A stretch of DNA of 36,263 nucleotides from an uncultured Caryophanales bacterium (GTDB lineage Bacteria; Bacillota_I; Bacilli_A; RF39; UBA660): positions 1 to 36,263 of the forward strand of contig CATLHA010000012.1 of the NCBI GenBank assembly GCA_949948745.1, written 5' to 3'. The notes under the pieces are model-generated. The model did not search any database. It saw only the letters and a list, made by a program, of their open reading frames with translations, and was not told where the DNA came from. Each line of letters opens with the position of its first letter. Positions within the stretch are counted from its first letter, which is position 1. Shown here one piece after another: positions 28,005-36,250 of this stretch. Position numbers and translations under genes: made by a program.

Positions 28005-28326
28005 TTATCGAGTATTTACTTTATCAATAATATATCCCATAAACATTCCAACTATAATGATTGTTATAGTCGTCCAAATCCCACCAAATATATTGCTAGA
28101 AAATATGTATGTCAAAGATGAAAGAGATAATAATAATGATATTACAATTCCTTTTAAAATACTATTTAACTTAAAATCTACTGCACTTATTAACAATCCA
28201 ATTACCACCCAGTTAATAAAAATTGATATAAAAACAGTAATTTTCAAATCGTTAGCAAAAAGTAAAAATAAACAATTTATCACTCCTGCTATAATTCCAG
28301 ATATAATTTCACTTATATATTTTCTT
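28005..28326 (-). CDS. Small membrane protein, N-terminus shifted by one base
   Basis: The open frame from GTG 28283 gives 92 residues with three to four hydrophobic helices (KITVFISIFINWVVIGLLIS, ILKGIVISLLLSLSSLTYIF, WTTITIIIVGMFMGYIID). Upstream, the same frame reads RKYISEIISGIIAG, clearly the missing first helix, but is closed by TGA. One extra A in AAGAAAATAT (about 28318-28324) separates it from a TTG at 28326 that has AGGAG ten bases upstream (TTG AAG AAA would give MKKYISEIISG). The gene therefore either starts at an internal codon or is frameshifted. A TGGTATAAT promoter (TATAAT at 28388-28393) lies upstream. Function unknown. Confidence 0.55.
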
Positions 28327-28406
28327 CAATATCTTCGCACTCCTAAATTGACTATCTAAGTTTTGTCAATACTAAATTTATAAAAATATTATACCATGAC
28401 TAAAAT

Positions 28407-28439
28407 CACGAAAATAGGCATTTTTTTTAAATTTTCGTG
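28407..28439. repeat. 9-bp inverted repeat downstream of IS110 transposase
   Basis: CACGAAAAT (28407-28415) pairs perfectly with ATTTTCGTG (28431-28439) across a 15-base spacer containing an eight-T run. It lies beyond the transposase 3' end, where the IS end is expected. It may be a target-site hairpin or a terminator. Confidence 0.5.
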
Positions 28440-28522
28440 TATTATAGTTATATATATGATAAAATGAATTTGTTAATTTATTTTCAATGTTGTATTATTT
28501 TTGCACATTGTATATAACATTC

Positions 28523-29674
28523 TTAATATTTTTGTTGAACACGCGTTAGGCTTTCATAGTAATGTTTGCCTTCTGCTTTTTTTGTTAAATAATAATTATA
28601 TACTGGGTGATTAGGACATTGATGACCTAACTTAACTACCATTTGACTAATATTAAATAATATCCATCTTGCATATTTGTTTCCTCGTTTAGAAATTGTT
28701 CCATGAACATTAATACTTTTTCCAGATTGTATAATGGTTGGATCTAAACCACAAAAAGCAATTAATTGTTTATGATTATCAAATCTTGTAATATCTCCAA
28801 GTTCTCCAAGTAATTCAGTCGTTAATACTTCTCCAATACCATAAAATGAATTAATAATATCAAAATATGGTGACTCTTTTGCTGTCTCAATCATCTTGTT
28901 TTTTAACTCATTTATTGTCTTAATGTTTTCTTGTAAAATACTTGCCATATCTGATAAGTTTTTAACATCTGAATGATCTTTGTCTACACCTGGATAAGAA
29001 TTTAAGGAAATCTCTTTAATCCTATTTGCTAGTCTTTTGTAATAATAATCATGTCTAGAATTTGTTTTGTATAAGTTGTTATATAAAGCATCAATTCTTT
29101 TTTCTTTAACAATATAAGCATGAGGAAATGTTTTTATAAAGTTTAATGCTGTTTCTTCATAAATTCTACTGCCTTTGAATATTTCTTCAAACTCTGGAAA
29201 ACAAATATTAATTAGTCTTTTATATCTATTTTTACAACTAACATTTAATTGTGTTAGATAAATATATTGCCTTGTCATTGCTTTTAAATTGGCATATAAA
29301 TCTTTCTTTGATAAATCGTGATATTCTACTTCATTAACAAAAAAAAACTTGGCTAATCTCATACAATCTTTTGTATCTGTTTTCGTTTTTCTTAAAGTAT
29401 CATAATTGTTTTTAGTAGTTAAACTATTGATTACCAAAGTATTAAAATTATTCTCTTTAAAATATCTTTCTACTGGCAAATGATAGATTCCTGTTGATTC
29501 CATGAATATTGTTAAATCTTCTAATTTAAAACTATTAATTTGATTTTTCAATTCATCAAAATCTTTTAAATTATGTTTTATTTCTTTTGGTTCAATTAAA
29601 ACTTCTCCATACTCTGTAGATAACATTACCATACTTTTTCCTTTAGCAACATCTACACTTAATACTGCTTTCAT
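28523..29674 (-). CDS. IS110-family transposase (DEDD), C-terminal frameshift
   Basis: RNA-guided DEDD recombinase of the IS110 family. Catalytic acidic residues are visible as Asp8 (SVDVAKG), Glu59 (FMESTG), Asp100 and Asp103 (KTKTDTKDCMRLA). The C-terminal Tnp20 domain contains INSFYGIGEVLTTELLGELG, AFCGLDPTIIQSGKS and GTISKRGNKYARWILFN. The frame ends abruptly with ESLTRVQQKY. In another frame the DNA continues CSTKILRMLYTMCKNN... to a TAA at 28473-28475, a proper IS110-type end. Restoring one G at the ACGCGT (28541-28546) would give LTACSTKIL. The last ~22 codons are thus out of frame, and activity is uncertain though the active site is intact. The start follows AAAGGAGTAAG. Confidence 0.88.
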   Translation of the reverse strand: MKAVLSVDVAKGKSMVMLSTEYGEVLIEPKEIKHNLKDFDELKNQINSFKLEDLTIFMESTGIYHLPVERYFKENNFNTLVINSLTTKNNYDTLRKTKTDTKDCMRLAKFFFVNEVEYHDLSKKDLYANLKAMTRQYIYLTQLNVSCKNRYKRLINICFPEFEEIFKGSRIYEETALNFIKTFPHAYIVKEKRIDALYNNLYKTNSRHDYYYKRLANRIKEISLNSYPGVDKDHSDVKNLSDMASILQENIKTINELKNKMIETAKESPYFDIINSFYGIGEVLTTELLGELGDITRFDNHKQLIAFCGLDPTIIQSGKSINVHGTISKRGNKYARWILFNISQMVVKLGHQCPNHPVYNYYLTKKAEGKHYYESLTRVQQKY

Positions 29675-29849
29675 TACTTACTCCTTTCTGAATTTAAGTC
29701 TTCTGTTTCCACCATTATTTCATCAAGCTTGTTATATAGATTCTCTGACCTCACTATCTTAAACTAAATTAATAATAGAAATAAAAGCTGAACTGTCAAT
29801 TTGTTAGATTCTAGACCTCTGTAATTTGCCGTTCTCACTTAAACTCTTG
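29675..29849 (-). ncRNA. Candidate IS110 bridge-RNA region
   Basis: The ~175 bases upstream of the transposase start hold no ORF. In the IS110 group this non-coding end encodes the bridge RNA whose two loops pair with target and donor. The minus-strand sequence contains GTGAGAACGGCAAATTACAG and GGTCTAGAATC and short self-complementary parts such as TTAATTTAGTTTAA. I cannot assign guide loops by eye. Assignment rests on family knowledge and position. Confidence 0.35.
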
Positions 29850-29898
29850 GTAAATAATTTAACATAAAAAAATAAGATATAAATATTAAATTATTTAC
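29850..29898. repeat. 13-bp perfect inverted repeat between IS110 and acyltransferase
   Basis: GTAAATAATTTAA (29850-29862) and TTAAATTATTTAC (29886-29898) are perfect complements across 23 bases. It lies just downstream of the acyltransferase stop on the minus strand. With no T tract immediately after the stem it is a weak terminator, and it could instead be the hairpin next to which the IS inserted. Confidence 0.55.
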
Positions 29899-29919
29899 AT
29901 CTTAAAGTATACTTGTAAT

Positions 29920-30969
29920 TTATCTAACTCCTATAATCTTTTTTAGAATAGGAATATTTTTAATAATCTCATAAATTAATATAGTTACTATAAAACTTCC
30001 AAAAATAATCGTACAAATTTGCAAAGCAATATTATTTACTAAGATTAAAGAATAATACCCAATTATTACTAAAATAGGAAGATGTAAAATATAAATTGGA
30101 AATGATGCTTTTTTTAAATAGTTAGTAATGTTATTTTCTTTATTTAAGTACAATCTGCCTATAATTAAACAAGACAATGTTCCTAACCATCCAACAAAGT
30201 TTACAAGTATATCTCCATAATAAGAAAAATTGTAATATAATATTACCAACATTAATTGAAATAAACAAAACAAGCCTAAAACTAATTTCTTATTCTTCAT
30301 AATATTATATATAATTTTTTCATTAGTAAACATATAATAACCAAGTAAGTACAATGTAAAATATCTACCAAAACTATATACTCCAAAAGCACCAATATAA
30401 GACATTAACCATATAGGTACAAATAAAAAAATTATTCCAATTATATTTACTTTTTCTAATTTAGCTGAAACTTTTTTATAAGGTATATACTTTATTATTA
30501 ATAAAGTTAAAAGAGAAATTATAAATAAAAATAATATAAACCATAAATGCCCTGGTGTGAAACATCCATCATTTCCACTTAAATCTGTAAAATGTGTAAA
30601 AAAATATTGGTAATTATTTAAAATGCTTCCATTATATCCAAAAAAGAATTTTCTTGCATATAAAGTTTGTATTGGAACAAGTAATGATACTCCAAAAATA
30701 AATGGAATAAGTAATTTAGAAAATCGTTCTTTTACAAATTCTTTCACGCCTCGTTTTTCTAGTGAGTAGCTTGCACACATTCCTGCTATAACAAATAATA
30801 ATGCCATAATCCAAGGATTAACTATAATAATTAATGAACTTAATAACTTATTTTCTCCTGCCCAAACATAGAATTTTGTTCCATAGTTATTCCAAATCAT
30901 GAAGGTATGAAGAGGAAATAGAAGTAGAATCATAATTGTTCTTAAATTATCTAAATAGTGTTTTCTCAT
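29920..30969 (-). CDS. Acyltransferase family 3 membrane protein
   Basis: A 349-residue integral membrane acyltransferase (OafA/YrhL family) that would transfer acyl groups, often acetyl, to a surface or secreted carbohydrate. It begins RKHYLDNLRTIMILLLFPLH with the conserved His in the first helix, followed by about nine more membrane helices, with FTPGHLWFILFLF and LHLPILVIIGYY as further family segments. There is no C-terminal SGNH esterase domain. Neighbours give no pathway. The start follows TGAGGTAGAAAT. Confidence 0.88.
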   Translation of the reverse strand: MRKHYLDNLRTIMILLLFPLHTFMIWNNYGTKFYVWAGENKLLSSLIIIVNPWIMALLFVIAGMCASYSLEKRGVKEFVKERFSKLLIPFIFGVSLLVPIQTLYARKFFFGYNGSILNNYQYFFTHFTDLSGNDGCFTPGHLWFILFLFIISLLTLLIIKYIPYKKVSAKLEKVNIIGIIFLFVPIWLMSYIGAFGVYSFGRYFTLYLLGYYMFTNEKIIYNIMKNKKLVLGLFCLFQLMLVILYYNFSYYGDILVNFVGWLGTLSCLIIGRLYLNKENNITNYLKKASFPIYILHLPILVIIGYYSLILVNNIALQICTIIFGSFIVTILIYEIIKNIPILKKIIGVR

Positions 30970-31004
30970 ATTTCTACCTCACTTTCAAAGTGTAATTTAT
31001 TTTT

Positions 31005-31808
31005 TTATTTGATACTATTGTAAGCATCTTTTAAAGTGATTTTTTCTAATTCGTCTATTCTCTCTAAATCTTGATATTTTAATTCTTTTTGAGTAAATCC
31101 ATAATCTTCACAAATCTTGTATCTATATATTCTACCATATAAATCTTCATCTATTTTTTTTACTTCTTGAATCTTACATTGATTCCCAATTTCTTTATAT
31201 AACCCAATAAAACTATAATCTTTTATACCTTCGTTATTTCTAGCAAATCCTAAAAGGTAAATATTATTTTTATCTGTTTCTATATATTTTAAAAATACTT
31301 TATCTAAATTATGAAATGTTGTAATAATTGGCTTTAAAGTTTTTAGATCATATTTAGTAATCTGCGTTCTTGTTGAAGACTTAGGAGCTTCAATATTATA
31401 TAAATATCTTCCATCATAGGTAATATCAAAGTTTTCATCCTGACTACCAATATTTGAAAATTTGATTTTATTGATTAATTGTAATTTATCTAAATCATAG
31501 AAAAGAAGAAATCCAGAAGTAGATTTGACTACTAAAATATTAGTATTTGGTATAAACTTACCACGATACATATATGTAGCATCTTGAAATCTTGCCAATT
31601 CTTTTTCTTCATTATCAAAAATATAAATAGTTTTTCCATTTAATCCTATTTTAAAATTTTCGTTTTGAGTATAACCTTGATATTTTTTCATAAGGTTATT
31701 ATATTTACCTTGCATAACTCCAAACTTATAGTTATTATCCAATCTTTTATTAGTTCGTAAGGCAAGTTTTGATAATGAACTAATCGTATGTCCTACATCA
31801 AATCCCAT
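31005..31808 (-). CDS. Hypothetical protein with propeller-like repeats
   Basis: 267 residues, cytosolic by sequence (no signal peptide). The region ~60-220 shows repeated strand patterns (KTIYIFDNEEKELARF, GFLLFYDLDKLQLINKI, TQITKYDLKTLKPIIT, NNIYLLGFARNNEG) reminiscent of WD40-type beta-propeller blades (YDLxxLK motifs recur), but the blade number is too small for a closed ring. The C-terminal ~40 residues are charged and helical. Family not identified. It follows the lipoprotein gene on the same strand after ~100 bases and precedes the acyltransferase gene by 35 bases, so it may be co-transcribed with the latter. Confidence 0.65.
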   Translation of the reverse strand: MGFDVGHTISSLSKLALRTNKRLDNNYKFGVMQGKYNNLMKKYQGYTQNENFKIGLNGKTIYIFDNEEKELARFQDATYMYRGKFIPNTNILVVKSTSGFLLFYDLDKLQLINKIKFSNIGSQDENFDITYDGRYLYNIEAPKSSTRTQITKYDLKTLKPIITTFHNLDKVFLKYIETDKNNIYLLGFARNNEGIKDYSFIGLYKEIGNQCKIQEVKKIDEDLYGRIYRYKICEDYGFTQKELKYQDLERIDELEKITLKDAYNSIK

Positions 31809-31905
31809 ATTCTCATCCCACTTTCAAATTACTATTTGTACATCACTTTTATAAGTGACTTATATGATAACAAATCATCCTTTTCACTTTATAATTTTTA
31901 ATACG

Positions 31906-32538
31906 TTATATCAAACTCTCAATGTTGTCAACCAAATTATCATAATTAAAATTATTGTCAATAATTTTGTAGGTATCTGGCATCCCATTTAGCTTTAAAT
32001 AATTTTCATAAATAGCAAACATACTAATCATATTGTCATCTTGATCATAAAAATATATTAAAATTGCATTTTCCAGGGATTGATCTTCAGATGCTTCATA
32101 TTTTAAATTCGACAATTGTTGATATATATCTTTAATCTTTTCTTGCTTTTTTACTTCAAAATTTTTATTATCAAGCAATACTTTCATTTTTACTGGTTTG
32201 ACATTCTCATTACTATTTTCTTCAGATTTAATTTCAATTTTTGTGGTTCCAATTTGTGCCGGATAACTTTCGTTAATCATACCTTCATAAGTTATTTTCA
32301 CTTTCTCTCCTATATTACAAGAACTAAAACTATTTACATATTGAATTCTAAATTTGTCGCTAGATTTGAACTCTTTTTCGCTTTCATTTGGGCGAACAAT
32401 CATCGATTTTTGGTCGCATTCTATTATGGTTCCCTCGAAAGTATGGATGTCATTAAAATCTTTTTTCGAAGAATCATCACACCCTGTTAATCCGATAAGT
32501 ATAATTCCACATAATATAGTTAAAATTGTTTTCTTCAT
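31906..32538 (-). CDS. Lipoprotein
   Basis: About 210 residues beginning MKKTILTILCGIILIGLTGC, a signal peptide with lipobox IGLTGC (Cys20). The first part of the mature protein (residues ~30-100) is beta-rich and reads like an OB-type domain: TFEGTIIECDQKSMIVRPNE, then VKITYEGMINESYPAQIGTT, a pattern common to small Firmicutes lipoproteins of unknown function. A Lys/Asn linker leads to a second domain with YFYDQDDNMISMFAIYENY. The start at 32538 follows GAGAGG. The signal peptide resembles that of the other lipoprotein in this window. Confidence 0.8.
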   Translation of the reverse strand: MKKTILTILCGIILIGLTGCDDSSKKDFNDIHTFEGTIIECDQKSMIVRPNESEKEFKSSDKFRIQYVNSFSSCNIGEKVKITYEGMINESYPAQIGTTKIEIKSEENSNENVKPVKMKVLLDNKNFEVKKQEKIKDIYQQLSNLKYEASEDQSLENAILIYFYDQDDNMISMFAIYENYLKLNGMPDTYKIIDNNFNYDNLVDNIESLI

Positions 32539-32596
32539 AAATACCATCCTCTCAACAAATTATTATTCTTTACCTTATAAAAATAGTATACCATGG

Positions 32597-32633
32597 AAAA
32601 AGACAAATCTTCTATTATTTGTAGATTTGTCTT
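32597..32633 (-). terminator. Terminator of deacylase-DUF5131-GyrI-flavin reductase cluster
   Basis: On the minus strand AAGACAAATCT pairs perfectly with AGATTTGTCTT (plus-strand 32623-32633 and 32600-32610), 11 bp, and runs into T residues. It lies about 60 bases after the flavin reductase stop. Confidence 0.8.
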
Positions 32634-32693
32634 ATGAACTCGAATCTATTACTACTAATCTATTTTTTCATTACAATCTAAATCTCTTATTTT

Positions 32694-33329
32694 TTATAAC
32701 TCATCATAGGTAGCCATTTTGTTTATTGAACCAACATAAGTATCAGATATTTCTCCAGTTAGTGGATTCCTTGGAGAATGAATATTATAAAGATAACCAT
32801 TTTCTCCATATCTGCCTTCCTTTTCATCAAAAAGTTTTTCTTCCATCCAAATATTCACTACTTTGAGACATAGGACAGCCCTACAACCATTTTCTATTAA
32901 ATCATGTTCCCAAGCAAACTCACATTCTAAATTAACCATACATTCTTCTATCATGGGAGCATCTACTCTATTTGCCTTTATACTAGTCAATCCTGACAAT
33001 GCAATTTCATCATTGTCAAAGCCATTATTTTTTATTGTATCGATACATTTCAAGAATACATCTTTAGAGGGGATATTAACTACACAACATTTCTTTTCCT
33101 TTATTGATTGATACATATGACTATTTTTATTCACACTTCCAAAAATAACATGGTATCCATCTTCTCCTACAAATGTACACCAAGATTGCATCGAAGCATT
33201 CGGAAGTCCATTTGATTTATAGGTAGTTACATTAACAAGTGGGGATGGAATAGCTAACACATGTTCCATCCAAGAAAAGCCATATCTTTCCTCTATCGTT
33301 TTTGGGTGATTTGTTATTTCTATTTTCAT
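32694..33329 (-). CDS. Flavin reductase-like FMN-binding protein
   Basis: A 211-residue split-barrel flavoprotein of the flavin reductase/flavoredoxin family. SPLVNVTTYKSNGLPNASMQ and HVIFGSVNKNSHMYQSIKE are the FMN-binding strands and loop, followed by CVVNIPSKDVFLKC and GLTSIKANRVDAPMIEE, characteristic of the family. It probably binds FMN and reduces flavin or a small substrate. Last gene of the minus-strand cluster, 17 bases after the GyrI-like gene, and followed by a strong terminator. Confidence 0.82.
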   Translation of the reverse strand: MKIEITNHPKTIEERYGFSWMEHVLAIPSPLVNVTTYKSNGLPNASMQSWCTFVGEDGYHVIFGSVNKNSHMYQSIKEKKCCVVNIPSKDVFLKCIDTIKNNGFDNDEIALSGLTSIKANRVDAPMIEECMVNLECEFAWEHDLIENGCRAVLCLKVVNIWMEEKLFDEKEGRYGENGYLYNIHSPRNPLTGEISDTYVGSINKMATYDEL

Positions 33330-33346
33330 ACTTTTTTCCTCACCTA

Positions 33347-33982
33347 TTATTTTATCTTTTTTATTGGATGTCTTATCACTGTTTTTAATTTACTTACATC
33401 GCATCTTCTTGGATCACTCAAATATATTTCATGGTGATATCTTGTATTAGTAATATCTAATTCGTACCCAAGTTCTTTTATATATTTATGCATACATTCT
33501 ACTGTTTGTGGTTCTTCATCGTAACTCCCAATATGCATGCATTGAACACATAATCCTTCCTCATAAGTTAAAAATTCAACCTTAGAGAAATCTTGTTTTT
33601 TCTTTTTTGTTGCTTCTTCTATTGCCCAATTAAAATCTTCTTTTGTTACGAAATCTGGCAATCTAATTATAGAAATAAACTTCATATCTTCTTTTCTATT
33701 ATAGTCCAACTCTTTTGTATTTTCTTGCCACCAAAATCCTTCTAATGGTGGAACTACATATTCAAAGAAACCATCTATTTTGTGATTTCCTTTATAACTC
33801 ATTTTGATTGTAAACGCAATCGCATATAAAAAACCTATTGATGCTTTATATTCACTGTTTTCTTCATTAGGATTACCTTTTCCTCTTACTGCTATATAAT
33901 TCATTTTAGGAATTTCTATAATGCTTGGTTTGTTCTTTGGCATATAAAATTCCTTATATTCTTTTTTATAATCAAATGCCAT
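33347..33982 (-). CDS. GyrI-like domain protein
   Basis: A 211-residue protein of the stand-alone GyrI-like small-molecule-binding class. It has the typical start FYMPKNKPSIIEIPKMNYIA followed by VRGKGNPNE, a central GFFEYVVPPLEGFWW, and the C-terminal HIGSYDEEPQTVECMHKYIK then RYHHEIYLSDPRR. Members bind or hydrolyse diverse small compounds; substrate unknown. There is no HTH, so it is not a regulator by itself. It lies 21 bases after the DUF5131 gene and 17 before the flavin reductase gene. Confidence 0.82.
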   Translation of the reverse strand: MAFDYKKEYKEFYMPKNKPSIIEIPKMNYIAVRGKGNPNEENSEYKASIGFLYAIAFTIKMSYKGNHKIDGFFEYVVPPLEGFWWQENTKELDYNRKEDMKFISIIRLPDFVTKEDFNWAIEEATKKKKQDFSKVEFLTYEEGLCVQCMHIGSYDEEPQTVECMHKYIKELGYELDITNTRYHHEIYLSDPRRCDVSKLKTVIRHPIKKIK

Positions 33983-34003
33983 ATTACTTTTCCTCTTTTC
34001 TTT

Positions 34004-34720
34004 TTATTTTTGACTTTTATAATCAATATTTGCGAGTTTTGCTTGTCTTGTTAAATCCTTTGTTTGAATCTTGTACTTTTTCCCATCTTTGATTGTATAA
34101 GTACCACATTGTCGGAACTCAAAATTTACATTTTTTTCTATACATTGTCTTCTAATATTTAGAACCCAATCATAATTTAACTCTCTAGCATTTGGATCAG
34201 ATTCTCCACCAACTACTACTAGTTCGATTCCTTCAAGATATTTTTCTATATGAATATCTTCAATTAATGGTTGCGCTGTGATGCATTTATGTTTTATAGG
34301 TAAATCTTTAAATATAGATAATTTATAATCTGCATTTTTCCCGTTTTCAATCGTACAACAAACAACTACATTGTCATACCCATCTTCCCAATCTTCAGGA
34401 ATACACTTCATAAATCGATCAATTCTCTTTGTTAGAAATAGAAAGGTACAATCTTGCCTTGTTTTTATCATTTCCCAACATTCATTTCTCCATGCATCTG
34501 CTTCTTCGATTAAAAAATCTGTAGAAAAACATAAATATACAAGACCAGATTTCATTTTAAACTCTCCATTTTTTAACTTTTCAATAGGTTTATTGAAATC
34601 TTTTGTTTTTACAATTTCACTCGTATCTATATTTTTCTTTGCATCTCCTTTATGAATATAACAATACTTACATCCATCACTACATTTTTTACATCCACGA
34701 AAGGGATTCCACATTGCCAT
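34004..34720 (-). CDS. DUF5131 family (Gp37/Gp68-like) protein
   Basis: 238 residues starting MAMWNPFRGCKKCSDGCKYC, the cysteine-rich start of the DUF5131 family (phage Gp37/Gp68-like), which resembles a radical-SAM-type cluster-binding segment (C...C...CxxCY). Further family segments are LVYLCFSTDFLIEEADAWRN, TFLFLTKRIDRF, VVVCCTIENGKNADYKL and ELVVVGGESDPNARELNYDW. Biochemical activity is not established to my knowledge. The start follows AAAAGGAGTAGGATATT. It lies 30 bases after the deacylase remnant in an apparent four-gene cluster. Confidence 0.85.
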   Translation of the reverse strand: MAMWNPFRGCKKCSDGCKYCYIHKGDAKKNIDTSEIVKTKDFNKPIEKLKNGEFKMKSGLVYLCFSTDFLIEEADAWRNECWEMIKTRQDCTFLFLTKRIDRFMKCIPEDWEDGYDNVVVCCTIENGKNADYKLSIFKDLPIKHKCITAQPLIEDIHIEKYLEGIELVVVGGESDPNARELNYDWVLNIRRQCIEKNVNFEFRQCGTYTIKDGKKYKIQTKDLTRQAKLANIDYKSQK

Positions 34721-34750
34721 AATATCCTACTCCTTTTAAAGAAACTAAGT

Positions 34751-35238
34751 TCATATTTCTACAATCGTCACTTGATTTCCATGACTTTTAATAATATCGA
34801 TTAAATCTTCTACTTTTAACCATACAGTAGCTGTATTTTCATTTGGGTGTACCCCTATAATATGAGAGTCTTCCATAAAACTTTTATCTATAAAGAAATG
34901 CACATTAAGATTTTTATCATTTAATATTCCAAAAGGAGTAACAGATCCAGGCATTAAACCCATCATATTCATTAAATCGGATTCAGATACAAAACTTAAG
35001 CGACGTGTATGATTTTTTTTCCAAATTCTTTTAAATCAATTTTTTTATCTCCTTTCATAGTGATTAAATAATAGTTTTTCTTTTTATCATCTCTAACAAA
35101 AAGATTTTTTCCATCGGATTCTTTATATGGTAAATCAATATTTTCTAATTCTTTCATATTAAAAACTGCTTGATGTTCTGTTATTTCATACCAGATATTT
35201 TTTCTTCTTAAAAGATTGTATATTTCTTCTTTATTCAT
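34751..35238 (-). pseudogene. Prolyl-tRNA deacylase (YbaK/ProX family), one-base frameshift
   Basis: A trans-editing enzyme that would remove mis-attached amino acids from tRNA-Pro. The first frame (MNKEEIYNLLRRKNIWYEIT to DLKEFGKKIIHVA) is closed at 34996. Restoring one A in the eight-A run (plus-strand T run 35014-35021) gives KKNHTRRLSFVSESDLMNMM, which joins directly to the second frame GLMPGSVTPFGILNDKNLNV ... VTIVEI. Joined length ~162 residues, normal for the family, with the conserved RRLSFVSESDL and GSVTPFGILND motifs present. A single deletion in a homopolymer could be sequencing error or recent mutation. The original start has good context (GAGGAGAAGATAATA). Confidence 0.85.
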
Positions 35239-35311
35239 TATTATCTTCTCCTCTTCTAAGTTAATTACATCAAGAGTTTCTTAATGAAAAATTAATATTT
35301 TTCATTTCTAT

Positions 35312-36250
35312 TTAATTTAGAAAATTCATAACTAAATCAATTATAACTTCTTTTTCTCTTGGATTAGATTCCGCAATAAATAATGTTAATGCAGCCAAAG
35401 TATTATTATCAATAACTTGTTTATTATCTTTATACAAAATATTATAAAAATTTAAAAAATAGATAAATAAGGTTGCTGCAATTCTTTTATTTCCATCTAT
35501 AAAAACATGATTTTTAACAATCATATATAGAAAGTTAGAAGCTTTTTCTTCTATACTTTGATATACATCATTGTTATCAAAAGTTTGATAAACATCTCCT
35601 ATTATCGCTTCTAATCCTTTATTTCTTTCAACAGCAAATATATCACTTTCTTCATTAAATCTTAATTTATTAATTATATCTAGGCATTCCTCATACTTAA
35701 TTTTCTCATCACTATTCTTCCCTTTAGGTTTGCACAAAGACTTATGGTCATAGTCATCTAACAAATCCAAAGCTTTAGAATAACTTCCAATTACTTTTAA
35801 TATTTCTTTAGCATCCGTATCTGTTAATTCATCATCCATTCTATTAGCAATATCTATTAGGCTAACCGTTTTTTCTAGATATTCTAGTCTTTTTTGATTA
35901 ACAACATAACCTTTAATCATATAATCTTTTAAAATTTTATTTGCCCACTTACGGAATATAATACCATTTTGTGATTTGACCCTATAGCCAACACTAATTA
36001 TCATATCCAGATTGTAAAATTGAGTATTATATTTTTTACCATCATTTGCAGTATGCTCAAAAAACGAGCATACTTGTTTTTCTTCCAATTCAACATCTTT
36101 ATATATGTTCTGAATATGCCTAGTTATAGTTTTTCTATCTTTTCCAAATAACTGAGCCATTTGTGCTTGTGTAAGCCAAACAGTCTCTTCTTTCATATTT
36201 ACTTCTAATTTTACTTTTTGATTTTCAAAAATAATTATTTCATTTTTCAT
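35312..36250 (-). CDS. RhuM-like protein fused to a Fic/Doc domain
   Basis: A 312-residue fusion. Residues 1-~110 are the RhuM/virulence-protein domain (VWLTQAQMAQLFGKDRKTIT, FFEHTANDGKKYNTQFYNLD followed by MIISVGYRVKSQNG), a DNA-binding-like module. The C-terminal part (~190-312) is a Doc/Fic-type domain with the catalytic HVFIDGNKRIAA, i.e. H-x-F-x-D-G-N-K-R. This matches Doc-type kinases or AMP/phosphotransferases more than classic Fic, which has GNGR. Likely targets are translation factors or similar, by analogy. No antitoxin gene is visible on its 3' side; the 5' side is beyond the window edge. The start follows AGGGGGTTAAT. The gene is complete. Confidence 0.88.
   Translation of the reverse strand: MKNEIIIFENQKVKLEVNMKEETVWLTQAQMAQLFGKDRKTITRHIQNIYKDVELEEKQVCSFFEHTANDGKKYNTQFYNLDMIISVGYRVKSQNGIIFRKWANKILKDYMIKGYVVNQKRLEYLEKTVSLIDIANRMDDELTDTDAKEILKVIGSYSKALDLLDDYDHKSLCKPKGKNSDEKIKYEECLDIINKLRFNEESDIFAVERNKGLEAIIGDVYQTFDNNDVYQSIEEKASNFLYMIVKNHVFIDGNKRIAATLFIYFLNFYNILYKDNKQVIDNNTLAALTLFIAESNPREKEVIIDLVMNFLN

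Larger units (their letters stand above)
28440..29862 (-). mobile_element. IS110-family insertion sequence (approximate limits)
   Basis: The IS110-type transposase gene is bounded by about 170 to 245 bases of non-coding DNA on each side. IS110-family elements lack terminal inverted repeats and carry a structured bridge RNA in the non-coding end, so the ends cannot be fixed by eye. The limits given are the outer hairpins (28407-28439 and 29850-29898). Confidence 0.45.

Noticed and set aside
32116-32713. Plus-strand ORFs opposite the lipoprotein
   Set aside because: Phe/Ile-rich antisense frames typical of shadows; the lipoprotein on the other strand has a clear signal peptide and ribosome binding site.
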